Source of the DNA: Fragilaria crotonensis
Taxonomy: Eukaryota; Bacillariophyta; Fragilariophyceae; Fragilariales; Fragilariaceae
Assembly: GCA_022925895.1 (NCBI GenBank)
Contig: JAKSYS010000587.1
Span: forward strand, 1 to 40,129
DNA length: 40,129 bases
Direction: 5' to 3'
Part shown: piece by piece, positions 1-8,126 of the stretch
How the letters are laid out: the number at the start of each line of letters is the position of its first letter
Position numbering within the stretch: position 1 is the stretch's first letter
Program-made: the position numbers and the translations under genes
Notes under the pieces: generated by a model
What the model saw: the letters and a program-made list of their open reading frames with translations, nothing else
The model's database searches: none
Told to the model about the DNA's origin: nothing

Positions 1-3000
1 AGTGGCCGTGGACTTGCTCCCATCGATACTTCCTCGGCGCCAACCCTTTCCCTCCCACAGGAGTGCATCACGTCCATGTTTGCGAAGGAAGGCATCTTCG
101 CGTTGCAGATCGACTTGCACTAGGTGTCCAGCCATCCGATTAAGCGTCGAAATAGGGTGCGACAGCTTGCTCGCGTCCCCCTCAAACGAATCGACCGCGT
201 CGAGAACCGGTCCAATCAGCGTTCTGACCGCTAGCTGTCCAGCTGCGAACCCACCATCCATGTGAGCGGCGCCCAAGAGTGACTCGACGACATCTGGCAA
301 CATTTTAGGAGGATCGCTCCCCCAAAGAGCTCTACCTCCCTCGTTAATTGACCACTCGTAGTATTCCAGCCTCGACGGTATGGTCTCATCGCGGTGATTG
401 ATGAATTTGTGCAAACCGGTCTTGAAGCACTGATATCCAAGAACTTCGTTCGACACTAGCGCAGCATCCACTGTAGCCATGTCACCAACCGTTAGCGTTG
501 GGAAGGTTCGGAAAATCCAATCGCGAACGGCGATGCAGAGGACGGCGTCCCCAATCCACTCAAGTTTCTGGTATGATGGAACTGCCTCGTGAACAGCGCT
601 CGGGTGCGTGAAGGCCTCCTCAACTAAGAGGGGACAACTGAATTGTCCTCTGCCAGTCGCCATTCTCGCAGCATCATAGGCGTCCGCCCTGGGAACAGAG
701 ATTGGTCGAACAAACTCATCCAAGTTGATTCCTGAACCTATAGGTAAGAGAACACCGCATTCCCGACCGACCGATGTGGCAGCTTCGAACCCGAAATGAA
801 TGAAAATCAATCCAAGTATGGATTCGATCACATCGGCGCACACTTTCATGCTTGGTCCGGACTCTGCACACCTCGTAAGTTGCGAATCGACACCCCTGAC
901 GTAGGATTCTAATTGGCGAGGTACCCACTCCCCCCGAGCTAGAGGAGTGGTCAATACGTACTGCTGGAATCCAACACGCCGGCACGCAGCAGCCAAGTAT
1001 TCGTTGTTACCCATGGCTGATCGGAGTATCGAAAGGTCACCTTCATGCAAATGCTTCACCCAACACCCGAGCGCTGGTGTGCGAAGCAATGCATCGCTTT
1101 GAAGCAATTTAAGGACACCGTCACCAAGCCATTCATACTGCTCGTAGTCGACTTCGAGATTTGCTGATTTTGCAGTCAGCGCGACAGAGACCTCGGCCCA
1201 CGGTAACTTCTCAACACAAGCCCCAAGAACAGGAAAATTCAATAAACAGCATCGAAGAAATGAATCTACTAACAGTTGTCGTTCCAGAGTATACAAAAGC
1301 TGTGGAAGCACTATTGAGAGCAGCGAAAGCGTCGGGTCGGCCAATCTGGCTTCTCGAAGGATCACTTGAGGGAGAAGAACAGTTGCGAGACCTGTACACA
1401 TCTCTAGACCATCTACAAGTCCATCTGGTAAAGTGAAATCCTTCTCCAAAAGAGGAAACGAATCACAAGGATCGGGGGTGCAACTTCGAAACGCAGAGGG
1501 TTGGTACCAAAGTCGCTGCGCGACAAACAGCGTATCGTTGCTTGGCACGTCATAATTGTGCGCAGCCTTGTAGTGTTCTTGGAATGTGCTCGCTCCACCT
1601 GTGCTCTTGGCGGGAAACGGTGCCGAGCAGTCAAGCGAGGTTGGACCAAGAATAATGTAAGTCGAGAAAGCTTGGATCGTCGGATTGCACAGGCGCGGAG
1701 TTGGTAGCTGCTCGTTGTACAAGCGACAAGCGCTTTCTCGTTCGCCAGACGAACGGTTGCTGTCATCGACGATCGTTTGCATTCCCTTCCAGTCAAGCTC
1801 ATCCTCAGTCGTCAGAAGACCGATCGATACAGGAGCGATGACATCTCGTCGTATTTCTCGTCCCTGAAATCGCTGTCCACGTGTCTTTTTCCGCCACCTT
1901 GAGGCCATCAAGATGGAGAAAAAGCTGGCTGCGACTTCCCACTGCAGCTCGTCAAGAGTAGTGGCAATCTCGTCTCCAAGTTCACATTCAACGCGTCCAA
2001 GCTGCCGATGATGATGCGTCATGCAATCTACTTCTACTGAAATCCTCTCGGACGAAATGAGGACCAAACTTCTTGAATCACCTTTGAGGATATGGTTAAC
2101 TTTCGTGATGGTGTCGCCAGTCTGAATGATGGGATAAAGAAAGACAGATATTCTCCCAGTCGCAAAGTGAGACTTGACGCTCGCCGCGTTTGGAGAGATT
2201 GTATCAGTCTGCGCCTTCCCAACTCGTAGAAGCTCCAGCGTTAAATCCAGCTTGCCGAGGGGGAGTAATCGCTGGTTTAGAAGCTTCAGCTTGTGAAGGC
2301 GGACACATGCCATCAATGCCATGACTTGGTGCTTCTTCGCTTTCTTCAACTCTCGGTACTTGTGCGGGACAGTTACGACTCTGACACCCAGAGGCAGGTG
2401 CGCTGGGAGTATAAGCTCATCCTCACCAAACTTGGGCATGTGAAGGAGGAACGAATCCTTTGTGGCTCTCACCATGGACTCGATAGGGATTTTCAGGACG
2501 TATCTGTTTAGGAGCGATTTGGCCGACTTGAGGTCTACAGTCCCATGCTCAGCGCGGTATTCACCCACTTCCACGGCGCGTTGTTCATCCGACAACGAAT
2601 GGATTGATTTTGGTGAAGCAAAATGCATCGGAATTGGGATGTTGAACTTCTTTTCATCTTCTTGCTGCTTGATGAAGGTCTCAACACGTTGCTGTGACAG
2701 CTGAAGGTTGCACAGAGATTCTGATGTCGAAGTTTCTTGGGAGAACAGAAAGAACTTTGCGTCCTTCTGACGGGCTCGGCCTTTCATCTGGATGTATGCT
2801 TTGACGCTGTTGGCAGAGTCGAACACCGCCACGAAAGAGCAGGCTTGAACATCGACTCCCTCCTCGACTATAGATGTCGCGACTAACACGTTTATGTCTT
2901 TCTTTCGCAACGAACTAAGCGTGCCTCTGATTTGCATCACCTGGTGGAGCCATTCCTTTTCGGGATCATAATCAGCCGCGCTTCCGTCACCGAGCACAAT

Positions 3001-5178
3001 GTGATTAGACGCATTGAGATACTTGAATATTTGCGTCGCCCGGCGTACGAGTACACCGCACCGAATAGAGTTATATGGAGCAGGACGTAGAAGCTCATGT
3101 GCGTGCATCAAATGCGACACTTCTTCCTCGACAGCATCGCAAAACTGATCTTCGAGGAAGCACAACGCGGTTGAACGCGACTCTTTTTCTTCAACAGCAT
3201 TGCAGAATCGATCTAGGATGTTAGACACCTTGTCTTTGCGCAAGTCATTTCCTTCTACTGCATCGCAGAACTGACCAGGTATGAAAGGCACCTTGCTTTC
3301 TAGAAACTCTGCTTTTTCAGCCGCATCACAGAACTGACCTGGAATGAAAGTAATCTTGGTTGGAGGCAACTCTTCTTCTACAGCATCGCAGAGTTGGTCT
3401 GGAACGCAAGACGCCGTCGCCGTTTCCAGCACTCTTGTGCACTCGGCGCCACATAACTCATCTTGAATGCAACGCATCTTATGGGCAGGCCGCAGATGTT
3501 CTGACTCAAACGCGAACACACCAAACGATTCATCGGCATCAGCAAATTGATCGCCATTATCATTACCTGTCGTGAGTGTAAGTTTTGTCAATGTCGCGAG
3601 AGAATTCGGGCTCACATCTTCGTATGGGGCGTGAAAGAACGGCGCCGGCGATGATTGTTGTGAACATGCGTCGAGATCGCAAGCATCGGACCCTCCGTTG
3701 AACTCGACATGCGGATTTTCATCTGGTGGATTTGACACCTCTGAAGTGGACGCGTCTGCTTCATCAAATTGATTGGGAATCGGCAGTTCGACAGTTTCGT
3801 GAGGGTTTAGGTTACCGACCTTCTGGGTCCCAAAATCCTTATCCGGATCATCTTTTCGACAAAAGTAATTGTGCAATGCCATTGCGGTTACCCGACGCTG
3901 GACAAAGACCAATCCAACTGAGTCATCTCGGCTCTCGAGCTGTTCCTTGAGAAGCGCTTCCAGTTTCAGGAGCTTGTCGGACCGACCCCCAAGTCGTCCT
4001 TTCCGTTTCGTTTGTTTCTGACAGAAACTAACAACGGCTTGAAGATAATTGAGCAAGAAATGGAATTGTTGGTCGGTCTCCTTCTCGTATATATTGCAGG
4101 ATATCTCTTTGATTACAGTTTGCACGTACAAGGACACAGCAAACGGACCTAGGTCTTGATAAAGGACGATAAGTTGCATCAATTCACGAGGTCGGCATTT
4201 ATGAATGTCAAGACTGTCGTGCGAAGGAAAGTCGCGCGGAGCTTCTATAACAGGCTCAAAGAAGACTTGGCTTTCCATTGCGACAGAAGCGCCATCGCTG
4301 ACTGTCCCGTTCCACGTCGCCAATTTCGAATCCAGTGTCCGTTCAAGGGAAGTCAGCATTTGAGAAAGCTGGTCATCGGAATGAGTGTGCTTGACATTCG
4401 TCAGTGGCGATGCTGTCAAGCCCAGAATGTGGGGTCTCTGATCCTGGGGAAGAGTGTGGTACCATTTGTCCATAATGATTTTGTATTGATGATTTCCAAC
4501 GGCATAGTGACATTCATCGAGGACTACCAAATTAAAGTTTCGGAAGGAAAACAAATCTCCGTAATGCATCAACAAATCGTACATGGCACCATGAGTCGCA
4601 ACCAAAATGTTGGCACGTCGAAGCAGAAGCCGAGACTGGTGTGCGACATTCCAACAGGCCATGGCGACGGAATACGGTAAGTTGGCACGTAGTGCAGTCG
4701 ATTGCTGCACGGCGAGGGCGACGCTAGGTACCAAGAAAAGCGTTTGCTTCGGTAGATCCACATCGCCTGGAGGCGCCGCAAAATGACGGATGCACAAGAG
4801 TGCAATCAAAGTCTTACCCTTACCGGTACCTAGGTGAATGATGGTATTACGAGTCTTTGCGATTTCCAACAAAGCAGTCTGATAATCACGTGGAGATCCA
4901 CGAACAATTGTATCTTTAAGGTCTTGCAGAGCCGCTGATCGAGACCTTTCCTTTTTGTCACTGGAATGAGATTGAATATCTTGGAGGTATGCCTTATAAA
5001 CATCGACGCCACCTGCTTCTAATTCGCACAGTATACGGTCCATATTTTCGTAGATTGAAGCGCAGGTTGCAGTAACTTCAGCTTCAGTTACCGGATCGGC
5101 GAGAAAAAACCTGCGATAGGATTCATCACTGATGCGGGGGAGGATTCTGGGGAGAGGGCATCTTGCCCGACTGCGCAT
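1..5178 (-). CDS. Dicer-like ribonuclease III, 3' end outside window
   Basis: One open frame runs from the left edge to an ATG at 5178-5176 (about 1,726 codons). Order N to C: PRDYQ motif (4893-4879), Walker A GTGKGKT (4830-4810), DECH box (4518-4507), TASP motif (4416-4405), motif IV GLVFVQRR (about 3918-3880), a 250-residue insertion with tandem repeats, motif V VATSIVEEGVDV (about 2885-2850), GRAR motif VI (2790-2764), a Dicer dimerisation (DUF283) region with LNRYVLKIP (about 2515-2350), a PAZ-like/connector segment (about 1600-1300) that I cannot assign firmly, RNase IIIa (YEWLGDGVL and ADVIESILG) and RNase IIIb (LEWIGDAVL and PDVVESLLG). Both RNase III sites keep the two Glu and two Asp metal ligands, so dsRNA cleavage is expected. 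The start is uncertain: a 5' exon at 5251-5203 is possible. The C-terminus (perhaps a dsRNA-binding domain) is not in view. Confidence 0.93.
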   Translation of the reverse strand, partial: MRSRARCPLPRILPRISDESYRRFFLADPVTEAEVTATCASIYENMDRILCELEAGGVDVYKAYLQDIQSHSSDKKERSRSAALQDLKDTIVRGSPRDYQTALLEIAKTRNTIIHLGTGKGKTLIALLCIRHFAAPPGDVDLPKQTLFLVPSVALAVQQSTALRANLPYSVAMACWNVAHQSRLLLRRANILVATHGAMYDLLMHYGDLFSFRNFNLVVLDECHYAVGNHQYKIIMDKWYHTLPQDQRPHILGLTASPLTNVKHTHSDDQLSQMLTSLERTLDSKLATWNGTVSDGASVAMESQVFFEPVIEAPRDFPSHDSLDIHKCRPRELMQLIVLYQDLGPFAVSLYVQTVIKEISCNIYEKETDQQFHFLLNYLQAVVSFCQKQTKRKGRLGGRSDKLLKLEALLKEQLESRDDSVGLVFVQRRVTAMALHNYFCRKDDPDKDFGTQKVGNLNPHETVELPIPNQFDEADASTSEVSNPPDENPHVEFNGGSDACDLDACSQQSSPAPFFHAPYEDVSPNSLATLTKLTLTTGNDNGDQFADADESFGVFAFESEHLRPAHKMRCIQDELCGAECTRVLETATASCVPDQLCDAVEEELPPTKITFIPGQFCDAAEKAEFLESKVPFIPGQFCDAVEGNDLRKDKVSNILDRFCNAVEEKESRSTALCFLEDQFCDAVEEEVSHLMHAHELLRPAPYNSIRCGVLVRRATQIFKYLNASNHIVLGDGSAADYDPEKEWLHQVMQIRGTLSSLRKKDINVLVATSIVEEGVDVQACSFVAVFDSANSVKAYIQMKGRARQKDAKFFLFSQETSTSESLCNLQLSQQRVETFIKQQEDEKKFNIPIPMHFASPKSIHSLSDEQRAVEVGEYRAEHGTVDLKSAKSLLNRYVLKIPIESMVRATKDSFLLHMPKFGEDELILPAHLPLGVRVVTVPHKYRELKKAKKHQVMALMACVRLHKLKLLNQRLLPLGKLDLTLELLRVGKAQTDTISPNAASVKSHFATGRISVFLYPIIQTGDTITKVNHILKGDSRSLVLISSERISVEVDCMTHHHRQLGRVECELGDEIATTLDELQWEVAASFFSILMASRWRKKTRGQRFQGREIRRDVIAPVSIGLLTTEDELDWKGMQTIVDDSNRSSGERESACRLYNEQLPTPRLCNPTIQAFSTYIILGPTSLDCSAPFPAKSTGGASTFQEHYKAAHNYDVPSNDTLFVAQRLWYQPSAFRSCTPDPCDSFPLLEKDFTLPDGLVDGLEMCTGLATVLLPQVILREARLADPTLSLLSIVLPQLLYTLERQLLVDSFLRCCLLNFPVLGACVEKLPWAEVSVALTAKSANLEVDYEQYEWLGDGVLKLLQSDALLRTPALGCWVKHLHEGDLSILRSAMGNNEYLAAACRRVGFQQYVLTTPLARGEWVPRQLESYVRGVDSQLTRCAESGPSMKVCADVIESILGLIFIHFGFEAATSVGRECGVLLPIGSGINLDEFVRPISVPRADAYDAARMATGRGQFSCPLLVEEAFTHPSAVHEAVPSYQKLEWIGDAVLCIAVRDWIFRTFPTLTVGDMATVDAALVSNEVLGYQCFKTGLHKFINHRDETIPSRLEYYEWSINEGGRALWGSDPPKMLPDVVESLLGAAHMDGGFAAGQLAVRTLIGPVLDAVDSFEGDASKLSHPISTLNRMAGHLVQVDLQREDAFLRKHGRDALLWEGKGWRRGSIDGSKSTAT
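3121..3480 (-). repeat. Six tandem 21-residue repeats inside the Dicer helicase insertion
   Basis: Six in-frame copies of a unit of about 63 bp lie between helicase motifs IV and V. The core is F-I-P-G-Q-F-C-D-A-V-E-E, seen as CVPDQLCDAVEE, FIPGQFCDAAEK, FIPGQFCDAVEG, NILDRFCNAVEE, FLEDQFCDAVEE and a diverged CIQDELCGAE. Spacing of the core is 20-21 residues. Two weaker copies sit upstream (GDQFADADE near 3556-3530; IPNQFDEADA near 3780-3750). Units differ at many bases yet keep Cys, Phe/Leu and the acidic tail, which suggests selection on the protein and not just a young minisatellite. Confidence 0.85.
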
Positions 5179-5251
5179 CCTCGCACTCGTGGTATAACTT
5201 ACGTTCTTCCGGAACACCAGCATCCAATTTCTCATCCATAGTCCGAATCAT
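5147..5251 (-). other. Possible alternative first exon and intron of the Dicer gene
   Basis: An ATG at 5251-5249 opens a frame (MIRTMDEKLDAGVPEE) ending at AAC|GTAAGT (5203/5202). A 56-bp intron could close at CCCTCTCCCCAG (acceptor at 5147). The spliced frame joins the Dicer frame only if the six-T run (A run 5104-5109 on the + strand) had seven. Because five other genes here need the same kind of repair, this model competes with the simpler ATG at 5178. It is inference only. Confidence 0.3.
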
Positions 5252-5923
5252 CTTACGACGATCCCTTGTAGTCGTCGTAGGATCGAACGAGCTCGTTTAC
5301 TGACAATGTGGTAATAATATTCATTTTGGGTTGATCGGTTCGCTCAAGGACTCGCGCAGTGTTCGAGCGTCGAATGCAGGGAGAGGCTTTGTAGTTGTCT
5401 CAGGAGAAGGGTCGTCGTCCTACGTCCTTGGTACCAGGTGTATGGTCTTATTGAACGTCGATGGCCGCACTATGGTTGTCAAAGTGAAGTATGATATGCC
5501 CGAAGCCCGCCTTCACGTGTACTGTACTCGCATGAACACTCGACACTCGCATAAGACAGGAATTGTACAAAGTTCTGGAGTACAGTATAATATGAATACC
5601 AGTATTGGAGCTCATTGACGTCGCATTGCTGACATCATACTGTACCTGGTATCAGAAGCATCGGCCCGAAGACTATGATACATGATACGACACATTACCA
5701 ACTGGATTGAGATTGGACCATCAACATATAGGCATACCATTTGAAGCATTCGAGTAGTGAAGACTACCTCAAATGAATATGGTACCACCCGCTACCGACC
5801 TCCGACATGATCCCTATCATGTGAAATATATGCTAAGATTTTACATGCTGTTAAGTAAGGCAACTTTGCATCTGCGGGTGATACGTCAAACCCTGCTGCT
5901 GCAGCGGTTGACGGCGACCAAAG
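5252..5923. other. Intergenic, 5' flank of Dicer and 3' flank of the membrane-protein gene
   Basis: No convincing gene. An 8-bp inverted repeat (5254-5261 with 5272-5279, TACGACGA/TCGTCGTA) sits just upstream of the Dicer start region and could be a promoter element. The rest is a mix of TAC/GTA-rich words. A 95-codon + frame at 5331-5618 has no ATG start, no protein-like composition and no recognisable motif. Confidence 0.5.
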
Positions 5924-7656
5924 TTACGTCCAAGCCCTACCTGGGTGTAGGTTCACACTTTCCAGCGACTCAGTCGGCTCCTGCTGCCGTTGCTTCAATT
6001 TTCGTCTGTATCGGACTCCCAGGAAGGCGATTATCAGCACGACAAAGCCAAAGAAAACCCCAAGCGCAATCCCTGTTGCATTCGATTGCTGCGGCGCTGA
6101 AACGCACGGCTCCGCGAACTGGAAATAAGCGTTATGAGCGCTATCGTAAAAGCCACCAACGTCCGCACAGGAAATACCCATACACTGGTAGTTGCGCTCA
6201 AAGGCCGCCTTGACCGACAAGAAAGAAGGCACTGCAGATCCCACCTTCATGTACCTGTAGATTATCTCAGCGTCATCAGCGCTACAATAATGTACCAGAG
6301 GCAATACAGCGGCTGCTAGGGTGGCGCCTTCGGCCTGTCTCTGTTCAGTATCCTCCAGCAGCTCACGCCGGTAGGCGTGTCGTACCGTAGCTTGAACCAG
6401 CGGAACAACCATTTTGTCTTCGATAGCAACTTTGGTGTTTTCGGCAGTCGTACAATCTGATACCTCCAGACTTACTTTCCCAAAGTCAAATTGGTCGAAA
6501 ATTGTGATTGTGGCCGAAGCATGGCCCGATATCTCGTTTCCAGACTCACCGCAAGTCTTGAAATCGGCACATAAGATGTCAGCGAGGGCATGAATCATCT
6601 GTCCAGTTCGGGTGCCGTTCTCTCCCTCCATGGATCCAGTGTAAAAGGCAACAGCTTGATCCCATGAATTCAAACGATCTCCTTGTTCGCTCTTGCAGAT
6701 ACTGAGCGCCTCTTCCATTTTATGAATGACATACATCCACACATTCAAGAATGCCGATCCAAAGACTATAGCTTGTTTATGCCCCGCACCACCATAGGTA
6801 CTAAAATCTGCGTTACCACGCGCAAAGTGAGTCTGGCTAGTATCGAAAGCAGCCATGACCCACCGATCTCCGTAGTCAGGCACGTCGTAGTAGTTGAAGA
6901 ATTTTTCAAATGTCCTGTGGGGACAGCCCTGACACAACAGCATTTCGCTTTCGGCATTCGCACTGAGCATCTGTAGTGTTAAAGAATTCTTGTTGTCGTT
7001 GAGAAGGCTGTATGTGTACGGGAACGATCCCTTTTTTTCGACGACAAGTGTACCCTCCTCCACGAAACACCCGTCTGTTTCCTGGAAACCGCTTAATATA
7101 AGTGCTCCAACATGACACGAACTCCATTGTGCTTGAACATCTGAAGTTTCGTAGCGGACCTTAAAGGTCGTTTCACCAATTTCAACATCGTCCATGATAC
7201 TACCATTAATAAGAACTCCATTCATGTTCGTTCCTACGACTCGTGTGCCCGCTGGAATGAAGGAGGTGGCGCCCGGATCGTCCTTGAGCTGCACTTCGGC
7301 ATAGGATCCGGAGAATGCACCTTTTGTGTAAAAGGCTAGGGCCGTTTTAAACTGCTCAGCTCGACTGTATTGCAGCTCGACGCGAAGGGCATCTTGGTCT
7401 AGGTCAAGTGCATTCTAGGGTGGTATGCGTCGTGTGCATTATTATTGCGTTGTTCGTTGTTTTGGTGCGATTCATAAGCGTAGTGAGTAAAACACAACCT
7501 CACAAAGCAAATGGGTTGAAGAAGGACTTACTTGATCCGTAACTTGTGTTAAGGCTGATAACCAGCAATCAGTTCATAAGCATTCCCCACACTAGACCAA
7601 CTGATGCTTGCTGTGAGAAGAAAGACTAACACGGTGTTGTGCAGTCGGAATGTCAT
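5924..7656 (-). CDS. Secreted type I single-pass membrane protein, unknown family
   Basis: Two exons: 7656-7532 and 7414-5924, intron 117 bp (GTAAGT...CCCTAG). The start at 7656 gives a signal peptide (MTFRLHNTVLVFLLTASISW, likely cut after VGNA). A large Cys-containing ectodomain follows, with motifs such as WDQAVAFYTGS and FKTALAFYTKG. A membrane helix (GIALGVFFGFVVLIIAFLGV, about residues 490-509) leads to a basic cytoplasmic tail of about 29 residues. The full product would be about 538 residues. Exon 1 hits a TAA just after YELIAGYQP. Adding one base at 7551-7554 restores LTQVTDQ and an exact phase-0 junction, so I treat this as one gene with a one-base gap. The layout and the AFYTGS-type motif vaguely recall Fea1/phytotransferrin-type iron-uptake proteins; I cannot confirm that. 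Confidence 0.75.
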
Positions 7657-8126
7657 GGTTTGTTCAATAATGAGTGAATGCAGCAAACGTTTCGTTCTGT
7701 ACATACCGTTATAGGCAGTCTGTGAACTGTGAAGGAGTGAAGTTGGACCTCGACTTCGACGAATGTCTGTGATCATATCCGTTAAGAAAAAATATTTCGA
7801 ATGACCGTCGGCCTTGCGTGCCCGATGTCGTCGAGCTTGCAGGCTTTGCCTTTACCAGTACCACTGGTAGTGGCACAAGTGGTAGAGCATGGGTTATGTG
7901 TTATGTGCGCACGAGGACTACCGGTGGGGCAATATGCCATATCCAGTACAAGTACAAGTAAACTGTCATACAATGTTTACTATTACACGCTGAGTAGGCT
8001 CTACGCTGCTTGGCTATGCAACTGTATTTTTGAGTCTACGGTAGAGAGTAGAGAGTATGCATACTTGGTAGAGTCGGATGCACATTGCACATCAGTGTAT
8101 CCTGCTGCATACCTCAGCTGTCGACC
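7657..8126. promoter_or_regulatory. Divergent promoter region between the membrane-protein gene and THOC1
   Basis: 470 bp between two divergent starts. It is rich in TAC/GTA words (ACCAGTACCACTGGTAGTGG near 7857-7876, AAGTACAAGTA near 7949). It holds a 16-bp word GAGTCTACGGTAGAGA (8032-8047) that recurs exactly at 18941-18956 upstream of another gene. No TATA box is evident. No reading frame here is convincing. Confidence 0.4.

Noticed and set aside
1161-1867. Several + strand frames inside the Dicer gene
   Set aside because: Shadows of the - strand coding sequence, which carries clear RNase III motifs throughout.
5331-5618. 95-codon + frame between Dicer and the membrane-protein gene
   Set aside because: Non-ATG start, no motif, composition like intergenic DNA and position in a 5' flank.
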